From Nostoc sp. UHCC 0870 (lineage in GTDB: Bacteria > Cyanobacteriota > Cyanobacteriia > Cyanobacteriales > Nostocaceae): a stretch of DNA of 64,000 nt. The notes under the pieces were generated by a model. It was not told the DNA's origin and did not search any database. It was given only the letters and a program-made list of their open reading frames with translations. Position 1 is the first letter of the stretch, and every line of letters starts with the position of its first letter. Where the stretch lies: positions 3,473,501 to 3,537,500 of the forward strand of contig NZ_CP091913.1 of NCBI RefSeq assembly GCF_022063185.1, written 5' to 3'. A program made the translations under genes and the position numbers. Below are positions 1-9,596 of the stretch, in pieces.

Positions 1-2
1 AA

Positions 3-386
3 CCACTCGATCTCTTACAGTTTTGCCACAATCTCCTAGCTGAACTATATCCAAATGATAGATACCAGCACCATATTAATTTTTCCAGTCAAGGCAATTC
101 TTCATTAGTTAGCGTAGATAAAAGAATGCTTCAGCTGATTCTGACGAATCTGCTAGAAAATGCTGTTAAATATTCTCCAGATGGCAGTATTGTCAGTTTT
201 TTATTATCCTACCAATCTGAAAAAGTGATTTTTCAGATTAAAGATCAGGGTATTGGAATTGCACCTACAGATTTAGAAAAATTGTTTGAACCATTTTATC
301 GAGGTAAGAATGTCGGTGATTTACCTGGTAATGGATTGGGACTAGCCATGCAAAATACTAATTTTGGCAACTTGTTATTAGGGTGA
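3..386 (+). pseudogene. Truncated sensor histidine kinase (C-terminal ATPase domain)
   Basis: The reading frame is open from the window edge, so the N-terminus lies outside. Visible HATPase motifs, in order, are the N box (NLLENAVKYSP), G1 box (DQGIGI), F box (LFEPFYRG) and G2 box (GNGLGLA). These bind ATP in the kinase core that phosphorylates a response regulator. Directly after the G2 box the frame runs into an unrelated 11-residue tail and stops, whereas kinases normally continue 30-40 residues through a final beta strand. The neighbouring response regulator is also broken, so the pair looks decayed. Family assignment is firm; inactivity is inferred. Confidence 0.7.
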
Positions 387-397
387 GGAAGAAATAG

Positions 398-707
398 ATG
401 ACAAAAGTATTAGTGATTGAGAATGAGCAACAAATTAGAGAGATGTTGCTAGATTGTTTAGAGACAGAAGGATTTGAAACGATTGGCGCAAATAATGACA
501 GCAGCACGCACTTTGTTGTTAGAAACAAACCAGTCTGTAGAGAAAATTGCTTTAGCAGTAGGCTATCAGAGTCTTAACCATTTTTTTCGTCAATTTTGCG
601 AATACTATGGCAACACTCATCAATCCTGGCGAAAAAAATATGGCATTAATACAAGAAGTCTCAGATCAACAAAAAAATTAGAACTTGCTAAAGAGTTAGT
701 TAGGTAA
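398..707 (+). pseudogene. Broken response regulator: receiver start joined out of frame to AraC-type HTH
   Basis: An ATG at 398 opens a receiver-like N-terminus (MTKVLVIENEQQIREMLL) that stops at 577 after 59 codons. From about 474, in another frame, there is a good AraC-type helix-turn-helix (ETNQSVEKIALAVGYQSLNHFFRQF) ending at 707. The simplest reading is an internal deletion in a receiver plus AraC-HTH regulator that removed most of the receiver and linker and shifted the frame. It lies 11 bp after the broken kinase, as expected for a former two-component operon. A functional HTH-only protein starting at 474 is possible but less likely. Confidence 0.65.
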
Positions 708-843
708 GTCTGATTTTGTACTAGGTTCAAAAACAGGGTTGATTAAAAATTTGTGGAGATGAAACCCTAAATTATTCGTTGATCAACATTTATATCATTG
801 CAACACAATCAACCTAGAAAACTATTTTGTATCAGAGGGTGGA

Positions 844-3800
844 ATGTTTGAGGCAACTATAAGCTTAAGTAGTATAGTCAGGTTAAATATGGCGATCGCT
901 GCGGTCATAGGTGCAGTAATTTGGTCTAAAAATCCTGCCATTGCCCAAATTAATCCAGATACCACTCTACTCAATAATTCTACGGTCACGACGAATGGTA
1001 ATATCATCAATATTCAAGGTGGTACTCCAGTCGGAAGCAATTTATTCCACAGTTTTCAAGACTTTTCTGTCCCCACTGGTAACATAGCGTATTTTAATAA
1101 TGCCCTAAATATTCAAAATATTATTAGTCGAGTTACGGGGCAATCTATATCTAATATTGATGGGTTAATTCGTAGCAATGGTACAGCTAATTTGTTTTTC
1201 ATTAACCCAAATGGCATTGTATTTGGTCAAAATGCACGGTTAGATATTGGTGGGTCATTTTTTGCTAGTACAGCCAACATGGTGAAATTTGCTGATGGCT
1301 TTGAGTTTAGTGCTGTCAACACTTCCCAAACTCCTTTGTTGACTGTAAGTGTACCTGTGGGTTTACAAATGGGTCAAAATCCAACTTCAATTCAAGTACA
1401 AGGTAACAGTCTAGAAGTACAACGAAATCAGACATTAGCTTTAGTAGGTGGTAATTTAAGTCTAGAGGGAGCAACCTTAAGGACTACTGGAGGATCTATA
1501 GAACTAGGTAGTGTTGCAGGTATTGGTTTAGTTAGCATTACTCCTAAGAATCAAGGCTTTTCCTTGGGTTATGAAAACCTCCAAAGTTTTGGGAATATTG
1601 ACATATCCCAACAGGCAGAAATTAATGCTAGTGGTATAGGTGGTGATATACAGGTGCAGGGTAAACGAGTTACCTTAACCGATGGGGCGAATATTGAAAC
1701 ATCTACTACCTTATCAGAAAAAGGTGGTAATTTAACCGTCACGGCTGAATCTATCAATATCACTGGTACATCCACTAACGGAGTTCCCAGTACATTGATT
1801 GCTTTATCCCTGCCTGATTCTACAGAGGATGGCGGAAATTTGACAATTAACACCCGTGATTTACTGATTGAAAATGGCGCACGGATATTTGCTGGTACAT
1901 TTGGTGCGGGAAAGGGTGGTAATTTAACTGTCAATGCTGAATCTATCAATATCACTGGTACATCCACTAATGGAGTTCCCAGTACATTGCTTGCTTCATC
2001 GCAACTTGGTTCGGGGAATGGGGGCAATTTGACAATTAACACCCGTGATTTGCTGATTCAAAATGGGTCGCAAGTTGGTACTACTACATTTGGCACGGGA
2101 AAGGGTGGTAATTTAACTGTCAATGCTGAATCTATCAATATCACTGGTACATCCACTAATAGGGCTGTCACTTTCTTGCTTGCTGCATCGGGTCGTGGTT
2201 CGACAGGGAATGGGGGGAATTTAACTATTAACACCCGTGATTTGCTGATTCAAAATGGCGCGCAAGTTATTACTAGTACATTCAATACGGGAAAGGGGGG
2301 GAACTTAACCGTTACTGCTGACTTTATCAATCTCACTGGTTCTTCCACTCGCTTATCTGCTTCATCAGAAGGTAATAACATGGGGGATGCAGGAGATATA
2401 ACCATTAAAACCCGTGATTTGCTGATTCAAAATGGCGCACAGGTGAATGCGAATACATTTGGGTTAGGAAAGGGGGGGAATTTAACCGTTACTGCTGACT
2501 CTATCAATATCACTGGTACATCCACTAACGGAATTTCCAGTGGCTTGTCTGCTTTATCAAGTTCTGATGCCACAGGGGATGCAGGACAGATAACCATCAA
2601 CACCCGTAATTTGCTGATTCAAAATGGCGGACAAGTTAATACTAGTACATTTGGTGTGGGCAAGGGAGGAGATTTAATCGTCACTGCTGAATCTATTAAT
2701 CTCAGTGGTGCTTCCAGTGGCTTGTTTGCTATATCGGGTTTTGACACCACAGAGGATGGAGGAAATGTGACTATTAACACCAGTGATTTACTCGTTGAAA
2801 AAGACGCACGAGTTGCAACTGGTACATTTGGCGCGGGAAAGGCAGGGAATTTAAGCGTTACTGCTGACTTTATCAATATAACTGATTCTAGGAGTGCGTT
2901 GTCTGCTTTCTCAAGTTTTGATGCTACAGGGAATGCAGGAGATATAACCATTAATACCCGTAATTTGCTAATTCAAAATGGTGGACAGGTTTTTACTAGT
3001 ACATTTGGTGCGGGAAAGGCAGGGAATTTAAGCGTTACTGCTGACTTTATCAATATAACTGATTCTAGGAGTGCGTTGTCTGCTTTCTCAAGTTTTGATG
3101 CTACAGGGAATGCAGGAGATATAACCATTAATACCCGTAATTTGCTAATTCAAAATGGTGGACAGGTTTTTACTAGTACATTTGGTGCAGGAAAGGGGGG
3201 GGATTTAAAGGTTACTGCTGATTTTGTCAATCTCACTGGTGCTTCTGGTTTATTTGCTTCCTCAGAACTTAATAGTACAGGGGATGCAGGAGATATAACC
3301 ATTAATACTCGTGATTTGCTAATTCAAAACGGCGCACAGGTGAATACTAGTACATCTGGCGTAGGAAAGGGGGGGGATTTAAAGGTTACTGCTGAGTCTA
3401 TCAATCTCACTGGTGCTTCGACTGGTTTATCTGCTTCATCAGACCTTAATAGTACAGGGGATGCAGGAGATATAACCATTAATACTCGTGATTTGCTAAT
3501 TCAAAACGGCGCACAGGTGAATACTAGTACATCTGGCGTAGGAAAGGGTGGGAATTTAAACCTCACTGCTGATTTTATCAATATCACTGGTAGATCCACT
3601 ACCACTAATGCTCCGAGTGGCTTGTTTTCGTCATCAGACCCTGATACGACAGGGAATGCGGGAGATATAACCATTAAAACCCGTGATTTGCTAATTCAAA
3701 ACGGCGCACAAGTGGTAACTGGTACATTTGGCACAGGAAGGGGGGGGGATTTAACCGTCATGGCTGAGTCTATCAATGTCACTGGTTCTTTCAGTGGCTT

Positions 3801-5238
3801 GTTTGCTTCATCAGCCCCTGATACGACAGGAGACGCAGGAGATATAATCATTGATACGAGTAATTTGCTGATTCAGAATGGTGGAGTAGTTAGTAATAGT
3901 ACATTTGGTGCAGGAAAGGGTGGGAATTTAACGGTCACGGCTGAGTCTATCAATCTCACTGGTTCTTCCAGTGGATTGTTCGCTGCATCAGAGCCTAATG
4001 CTATAGGGAATGCGGCAGATTTGACAATTAAAACTCGTGATTTACTGATTGAAAATGGCGCAGTAGTCAGTGCTAGTACATTTGGTGCAGGAAAGGGTGG
4101 GAATTTAACGGTCACGGCTGAGTCTATCAATATCACTGGTAGATCCACTAATAATAATTTTCCTAGTGGGTTATTCACTTCATCAAGTTTTGATGCTATT
4201 GGTAATGCGGGAAGTTTAACTATTAACACCGGTGATTTATGGATTCAGAATGGTGGAGTAGTTAGTGCTAGTACATTTGGTGTGGGAAATGGCGGGAATT
4301 TAACCGTCACGGCTGAGTCTATCAATATCACTGGTTCTTCCAGTGGATTGTTCGCTGCGTCAGAACCTAATGCCATAGGGGATGCAGGAGATTTGACAAT
4401 TAAAACTCGTGATTTACTGATTGAAGATCGAGGGGGAGTATTTGTGAACAGTTTAGGCCAAGGTAATGCTGGGAATTTAGACATTAATGCTAATTCTATT
4501 CGTCTTGATAAACAGGGAACAATTAACGCAGATACTAGAGGTGGTGGGGGCAATATATTCTTGAGATCGTCTTTAATTGTATTACGTAATCAAAGTGCGA
4601 TCGCTACCAATGCTACTGGCGAAAATATTCCTGGAGGCAACATCACTATCGACACTACAGATGGTTTCATTGTTGCTGTTCCCCAAGAAAACAGTGATAT
4701 CAGTGCTAATTCGGCTGAATTTCGAGGTGGTAATGTGACAATTAATGCTATGGGGATTTTTGGCATCCAGTCCCGCAATGTAATTACTCCAGAAAGCGAT
4801 ATTACTGCCACAGGTGCAAGTCCAGAATTAAGTGGTAACATCCAAATAAACACATCCGATACTACTCCCAGCCGAGGATTGATTAATTTACCCAGCCAAC
4901 CAGTAGATATGAAAATTGCTCAAGGTTGTCAAGTCAGTGTCAGTGAAAATCAAAGTAGTTTTGTAGTTACAGGAAGAGGTGGCTTACCACAAAATCCCAG
5001 AGAAGTTTTTTACACAGATCAAGTACAACTAGATTGGGCAACTCTTAGCCCAAAAGGTAACAACCGCGATGAGCCAACTGTCACCATAAATTCTACTATT
5101 GGTCAACCCATGAAGATTGTCGAAGCTACAGGGTGGGTAACTAATATGAAGAATGAGATATTACTCACAGCCAGTTCCACAAATTTGGCTGATCAAAATC
5201 CCTCAGAGCAACCAGCTATCTGTGCTGTAGCTAAATAG
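844..5238 (+). CDS. Filamentous haemagglutinin-like secreted repeat protein (TpsA-type)
   Basis: A 1,464-residue exoprotein. Residues about 1-35 form an export signal ending near AIAQ. Residues about 36-150 match the haemagglutination-activity/two-partner-secretion N-terminal domain (SNLFHSFQDFSVPTG, ANLFFINPNGIVFGQNA). The body is many repeats of about 55-65 residues built on GGNLTVTAESINITG and GDITINTRDLLIQNGAQV, typical of a right-handed beta-helix stalk. The end, after about residue 1250, is non-repetitive with a Cys pair. Known TpsA proteins cross the outer membrane through a TpsB pore; no tpsB is adjacent. The CHAT-TPR gene follows after 24 bp, a pairing that I recall as common in cyanobacteria. 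Likely role: surface adhesin (inferred). Confidence 0.85.
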   Translation: MFEATISLSSIVRLNMAIAAVIGAVIWSKNPAIAQINPDTTLLNNSTVTTNGNIINIQGGTPVGSNLFHSFQDFSVPTGNIAYFNNALNIQNIISRVTGQSISNIDGLIRSNGTANLFFINPNGIVFGQNARLDIGGSFFASTANMVKFADGFEFSAVNTSQTPLLTVSVPVGLQMGQNPTSIQVQGNSLEVQRNQTLALVGGNLSLEGATLRTTGGSIELGSVAGIGLVSITPKNQGFSLGYENLQSFGNIDISQQAEINASGIGGDIQVQGKRVTLTDGANIETSTTLSEKGGNLTVTAESINITGTSTNGVPSTLIALSLPDSTEDGGNLTINTRDLLIENGARIFAGTFGAGKGGNLTVNAESINITGTSTNGVPSTLLASSQLGSGNGGNLTINTRDLLIQNGSQVGTTTFGTGKGGNLTVNAESINITGTSTNRAVTFLLAASGRGSTGNGGNLTINTRDLLIQNGAQVITSTFNTGKGGNLTVTADFINLTGSSTRLSASSEGNNMGDAGDITIKTRDLLIQNGAQVNANTFGLGKGGNLTVTADSINITGTSTNGISSGLSALSSSDATGDAGQITINTRNLLIQNGGQVNTSTFGVGKGGDLIVTAESINLSGASSGLFAISGFDTTEDGGNVTINTSDLLVEKDARVATGTFGAGKAGNLSVTADFINITDSRSALSAFSSFDATGNAGDITINTRNLLIQNGGQVFTSTFGAGKAGNLSVTADFINITDSRSALSAFSSFDATGNAGDITINTRNLLIQNGGQVFTSTFGAGKGGDLKVTADFVNLTGASGLFASSELNSTGDAGDITINTRDLLIQNGAQVNTSTSGVGKGGDLKVTAESINLTGASTGLSASSDLNSTGDAGDITINTRDLLIQNGAQVNTSTSGVGKGGNLNLTADFINITGRSTTTNAPSGLFSSSDPDTTGNAGDITIKTRDLLIQNGAQVVTGTFGTGRGGDLTVMAESINVTGSFSGLFASSAPDTTGDAGDIIIDTSNLLIQNGGVVSNSTFGAGKGGNLTVTAESINLTGSSSGLFAASEPNAIGNAADLTIKTRDLLIENGAVVSASTFGAGKGGNLTVTAESINITGRSTNNNFPSGLFTSSSFDAIGNAGSLTINTGDLWIQNGGVVSASTFGVGNGGNLTVTAESINITGSSSGLFAASEPNAIGDAGDLTIKTRDLLIEDRGGVFVNSLGQGNAGNLDINANSIRLDKQGTINADTRGGGGNIFLRSSLIVLRNQSAIATNATGENIPGGNITIDTTDGFIVAVPQENSDISANSAEFRGGNVTINAMGIFGIQSRNVITPESDITATGASPELSGNIQINTSDTTPSRGLINLPSQPVDMKIAQGCQVSVSENQSSFVVTGRGGLPQNPREVFYTDQVQLDWATLSPKGNNRDEPTVTINSTIGQPMKIVEATGWVTNMKNEILLTASSTNLADQNPSEQPAICAVAK
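2833..3186 (+). repeat. Perfect 177-bp tandem duplication inside the haemagglutinin gene
   Basis: Bases 2833-3009 and 3010-3186 read as identical 177-bp units (59 codons), so the frame is kept. Further down, about 100 bp starting at 3271 and at 3448 are also nearly identical with the same 177-bp period. This indicates recent expansion of the beta-helix repeats. Confidence 0.9.
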
Positions 5239-5262
5239 GGTTAAATTCAAGTTATATAAAAT

Positions 5263-7932
5263 ATGTTGTTAAAAATTGGTAAATTTTGGGAAATATTACC
5301 AGAAAAAAGCACACATCTGCTAAAAAAATGGCAACGCCATATCAGCTTAATTATGCTGGTGATATTATTTTTAGTAGGAATGATTTTGCCTAGTACAGCT
5401 CAGAGGGTGGGGCTAAAACTACTCGCTTCAGATTTAAATAACACAGAAAAGTTGGCACAACAGGGTAGAGATTTGTACGAAGCTAAACGGTTTGGTGATG
5501 CTATCGAAATTTTACAGCAAGTTGCCAGAAACTATGCTGCGGAAGGGGATAAATTGCGTCAGGCAATGACTTTAAGGAATTTATCCTTAGCTGAACAAGA
5601 ACTTGGCTTATGGACAGAAGCACAAACAGCGATCGCTCAAAGTCTAGAGTTATTAGAAGCACTAGAAAAATCTCCAGAGCGATCGCTCCTTCTAGCTCAA
5701 ACTCTAGATGTCAAAGGACGCTGGCAATTAAAACGAGGACAAACGGAAGCTGCACTGCAAACTTGGCAACAAGCTGCTGATCTCTATACGCAAATCGGCG
5801 AACACACTCAATTAATCCGCAATCGCATTAATTCAGCCCAAGCTTTGCAAGTTTTGGGATTTTACTCTCAAGCTCAGAAAATGCTGATCAATGTTCAGAA
5901 AAAATTAGAAAGTCAAGTAGAATCACCTCTAAAGGCTACTGGACTGCGTAGCCTCGGTGACGTTTTGCAAGCAATTGGTGATTTAGATCAATCAACGCAG
6001 ATATTACAGCAGAGTTTAAAAGTAGCTTTATCCTTCCAAGCAAATCAACAAGTTGCGGAGGCTCTCATCAGTCTCGCGAATACAGCCCGCCTCAAAGGTG
6101 ATATTCAAGGCACTTTCAACTTTTATCAACAAGCTCTCAACATATCTATTCCCACAAGTACCCGCGTTCAATTGCTGTTGAATCAATTTAGCTTACTAGT
6201 AGAAAGAAAACAATGGCAAACTGCCGCAGAGTTATCACCTCAAATTCAGTCGGAAATTAATCAGTTGCCTCCCAGTCGCATGGCAATTTACGCTCAAGTT
6301 AATTTTGCTCAGAATTTAGCCAAACTAAAACAGAAATCTACATTAGATATTCATTCATGGTTAGATATTGCCCAAATTTTGGCAAAAGCTATGGAACAGG
6401 GGCAAAGCTTAGAAGATAAGCGAGCGGAATCTTATGCTATGGGTACTCTGGGCTGGTTATATATGCAAACTGACCAATTAGCTAATGCAGAAGACCTGAC
6501 AAAAAAGGCTTTATTGATCTCTAATAGTATTCAAGCATCGGATATTAGCTATCAGTGGCAATGGCAGTTAGGACGTTTACTCAAAACTAGAGGGGATATT
6601 AAAGAAGCACTTACTCTATACAACTCAGCATACAAGACTTTACAATCTCTGCGTAGTGATTTAGTGGCGTTTAACTCAGACGTGCAGTTTTCCTTCCGGG
6701 AAAATGTCGAGCCAGTATATAGAGAGTTAGTAGATTTGCTGTTGCAAACAGATAAAGATATTACTACTTCAGGATCAAAGGAATTGGCTAACAATCAAGA
6801 GCGTCTCCAGCAAGCTCGTGATGTCATTGAATCCTTACAATTGGCAGAGTTGGATAATTTCTTTCGGTCAGCCTGTTTACAGCCGAAACAAACAATTGAT
6901 CTAGTAGTTGAACAACAAGACCCACAAGCAGCATTTATCTATCCGATTATTTTGCCAGACCGCCTAGAGGTGATCCTGAAATTACCATCACAAGAAAAAT
7001 TGCTGCAACATAAGACAATAGTAGCCCAAGATAAATTTGAGAATACCATAACAGAACTAAGAAAATACCTGCTAGATGTGACTGCAACTATTAAGGTACA
7101 GCAAAAATCTCACCAGGTATATGATTGGCTAATCAGACCAATCGAAACAGAACTGACCAACAGTGGTATCAAAACTTTAGTATTTGTTATGGATGGTGTA
7201 TTACGGAATATCCCGATAGCTGTTCTCTATGATCAGCAACAGGAAAAATATTTAGTAGAGAAATATGCGATCGCCTACGCACCTAGTTTACAAATTATTG
7301 AACCCAAACCTCTGCAAAATATTAAGTTAAGTATTTTAACAGGTGGAGTCGGAGAACAACGCCGAATTGAAAACCGCGAATTTCCTACACTCCAAAATGT
7401 AGGGCGTGAATTAGCAGAAATTAGGTCACAAGTATCTCTAAGTCAACAACTATTCAATCACACATTTACCAAAACTAACCTACAGAAGCAACTAAAATCA
7501 AAATTCTTCTCCGTTGTTCATATAGCTACTCACGGTGAGTTTAGTTCCAATCCCGAAGAAACCTTTATTCTCACTTGGGATAAATTACTCAAGGCTAAAG
7601 ATTTTGAGAACTTAGTTAAACTTAGCGAGTTTAATCAGATTAGCCCTATTGAATTATTGGTACTAAGTGCTTGTCAAACCGCCAGAGGAGACAAAAGAGC
7701 AGCTTTGGGACTAGCTGGTATAGCTGTGCGGGCGGGAGCGCGTAGCACTCTAGCGACTTTATGGTCAGTAGATGATAAATCTGTCACTGAAGGTATGAGT
7801 CGGTTTTATCAACAACTGAAGACTGGAGTGAATAAATCAGCAGCACTTCAGAATATGCAACTGTTTCTCATGAATCAGGACAAACGCCCATACTTCTGGT
7901 CTTCTTATGTTCTACTAGGAAATTGGCTTTGA
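5263..7932 (+). CDS. TPR repeat protein with C-terminal CHAT protease domain
   Basis: An 889-residue protein with an N-terminal membrane or signal segment at about residues 28-46, tetratricopeptide repeats from about 60 to 480, and a CHAT domain (caspase-HetF-associated) at about 600-889. The CHAT catalytic pair is visible: His in HIATHGEF (about residue 757) and Cys in LSACQTARGD (about 804). CHAT domains are caspase-like cysteine proteases; HetF in the same organisms belongs to this superfamily. It starts 24 bp after the haemagglutinin gene on the same strand, so the two are probably co-transcribed, and it may process or sense the exoprotein (inference). Confidence 0.85.
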   Translation: MLLKIGKFWEILPEKSTHLLKKWQRHISLIMLVILFLVGMILPSTAQRVGLKLLASDLNNTEKLAQQGRDLYEAKRFGDAIEILQQVARNYAAEGDKLRQAMTLRNLSLAEQELGLWTEAQTAIAQSLELLEALEKSPERSLLLAQTLDVKGRWQLKRGQTEAALQTWQQAADLYTQIGEHTQLIRNRINSAQALQVLGFYSQAQKMLINVQKKLESQVESPLKATGLRSLGDVLQAIGDLDQSTQILQQSLKVALSFQANQQVAEALISLANTARLKGDIQGTFNFYQQALNISIPTSTRVQLLLNQFSLLVERKQWQTAAELSPQIQSEINQLPPSRMAIYAQVNFAQNLAKLKQKSTLDIHSWLDIAQILAKAMEQGQSLEDKRAESYAMGTLGWLYMQTDQLANAEDLTKKALLISNSIQASDISYQWQWQLGRLLKTRGDIKEALTLYNSAYKTLQSLRSDLVAFNSDVQFSFRENVEPVYRELVDLLLQTDKDITTSGSKELANNQERLQQARDVIESLQLAELDNFFRSACLQPKQTIDLVVEQQDPQAAFIYPIILPDRLEVILKLPSQEKLLQHKTIVAQDKFENTITELRKYLLDVTATIKVQQKSHQVYDWLIRPIETELTNSGIKTLVFVMDGVLRNIPIAVLYDQQQEKYLVEKYAIAYAPSLQIIEPKPLQNIKLSILTGGVGEQRRIENREFPTLQNVGRELAEIRSQVSLSQQLFNHTFTKTNLQKQLKSKFFSVVHIATHGEFSSNPEETFILTWDKLLKAKDFENLVKLSEFNQISPIELLVLSACQTARGDKRAALGLAGIAVRAGARSTLATLWSVDDKSVTEGMSRFYQQLKTGVNKSAALQNMQLFLMNQDKRPYFWSSYVLLGNWL

Positions 7933-8306
7933 GCTTTTGCTAGTTTGAAGCAGGATATTCCATCTCGGACGTTACATACTGGAATTTAGACTAAGCAATG
8001 CAAAATAACACAGCAGGGCTGAGTGAATCGGAGGCATCCCAAAAATATGCTAGCGTGGCAAAGCTAGCTAGAGCAAAAACTTAAACCTAGTAAATTCGTT
8101 ATTATTGAAAATTTTGGTTTACCTATTTACGCCTATTTCAATCATTAAAAATCTACTCTAGCAAGTTTTACCGCTCTAGGTGATTTTGGGCTTGAGCTTC
8201 ACGCTTTCCTTGGGCAATATTACTATTTTTACTATGACTTTACCATCAAAGCCTCATTGCTCAACCTCTATCCCATGAGCGAACGCTGCCTTTTTTCCAG
8301 CCTTAG
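7933..8306. other. Intergenic stretch before transposase remnants
   Basis: 374 bp with no convincing gene. It lies between the CHAT gene and the first transposase remnant and is probably decayed mobile-element sequence; I saw no clear terminator or promoter. Confidence 0.4.
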
Positions 8307-8606
8307 TTTAGTATTTATGTACTATATTTAGATGCGTTCGCCCTGCCTGCTCATATCAGTGGTACAATTAATTGGCCTGAAAATATTATTCCTCTACTTC
8401 AACCACCTCATTCCCCCGAACTTAATCCCATTGAGAGGCTTTGGCAGTATCTCAAAAAATCACTTCATAATGAACTTTTTTCTTGTTTACAAGACTTACG
8501 CACTCGCATACAACAATTGTTCGAGCAATTAACATTTGAGCAGGTAATGTCTATCTCATCTTATAACTTTATTTTAGAAGCTCTTTTCTATGCAGCTTCA
8601 TATTAA
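8307..8606 (+). pseudogene. IS630-type transposase C-terminal remnant
   Basis: The frame ending with TAA at 8604-8606 encodes ENIIPLLQPPHSPELNPIE followed by RLWQYLKKSL. This is the block around the catalytic Glu of IS630/DDE transposases. Nothing of the N-terminal two thirds is present in frame; the frame is closed at 8304. Its last residues overlap the start of the IS110 remnant, so two insertion sequences were joined here. Confidence 0.75.
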
Positions 8607-9231
8607 ATTGGTATTAGCTATTGAAACAGAATCAGCACGTCAGTTAAGTGAATTAATTAGTCGTAGAAGACAATTAGTCGAAATGCAGACGGCGGAGAAA
8701 AACCGCCGCTCACGCTCTCGTGGTAAGGCTTTAGCGGATATTGAGGCACATCTTGATTACCTGGATAAACGTTTGGAGCAAATTAATTCTGACATTGAGC
8801 AATTAACTCAAAACAATCACCAATTAATTGCTAAAGTCAACTTACTCAAAACTACTCCTGGTATTGGTCAAGTCATTTCCACTACTCTAGTTTCGGAATT
8901 ACCAGAACTTGGTCAACTGACTGGTAAACAAATTTCTCGTCTAGTGGGTGTTGCACCAATTAATCATGATAGTGGTCAACATAAAGGTAAACGGATGATT
9001 CAGGGTGGTCGTGGTCATCTTCGTGCTTCTCTTTATATGGGTGCTGTGGTTGCCATTCGTCACAATCCCATCATTCGGGATTTTTACACTCGCCTTATTG
9101 ACCGTGGTAAAGCTAAAAAATTAGCTCTGACTGCTTGCGTTCATAAGATGTTAGTCATTTTAAATGCAATGGTGCGAGATAATTCTCCTTGGCAGATTTC
9201 TGACAACTTACAACCGATTCTTAACACTTAG
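8590..9231 (+). pseudogene. IS110-family transposase, 5'-truncated
   Basis: A 213-residue frame that corresponds to the C-terminal Transposase_20 half of IS110 enzymes: a helical linker, then the helix-hairpin-helix-like TTPGIGQVISTTLVSELPEL, ISRLVGVAPI and GGRGHLRASLYMGAV. The N-terminal DEDD catalytic domain is absent. The first codons come from the IS630 remnant, showing a chimeric junction. Not expected to be active. Confidence 0.8.
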
Positions 9232-9353
9232 GAATTTAGCAGTTTTTATACTTTATTTGCGGATGACATCAGCCATCGCCCAGCATCCCCAATCATGGAT
9301 TCTCACCACTTGGGTAAATTTTTCATGCTCTTTTTGCCTACACCAGAGATCCA

Positions 9354-9480
9354 GCAACTGAGGAAGATTCGGCGGCGCAGCGTAGTGTCTGGTGCGGGCT
9401 GTGACTATCTAGACTATCTAGCCACAAGCTTGTAGCCCGTACCAGACACCCTCGAATCTAGCGCAGCGCTCCTCAGTTGC
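9354..9480. repeat. 127-bp inverted-repeat element (hairpin/MITE-like)
   Basis: The two ends, GCAACTGAGGA and TCCTCAGTTGC, are inverted. Inside, AGATTCG pairs with CGAATCT, and GTGTCTGGTGCGGGCT pairs with AGCCCGTACCAGACAC with one mismatch. The whole unit can fold into a long cruciform. It lies about 120 bp from the 3' end of the xisF-like gene in an otherwise gene-free stretch (9232-9596). Confidence 0.7.
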
Positions 9481-9596
9481 GTCCATGTTTCCACTCCCAC
9501 TTTTTTGTTAGCGATCGCTTGACTTTTAAGACAGTCGCTACAGCTACTGTTAACCATCAACAGTCAACAGCCATAACAGTGCGATCGCAACATTGG

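Noticed and set aside
1569..4853. Several minus-strand open frames inside the haemagglutinin gene
   Set aside because: They are shadows of the repetitive coding sequence on the opposite strand and share its period.
8332..8532. 66-residue frame at 8332
   Set aside because: The transposase signal is in another frame (ending at 8606); this one is a shadow.
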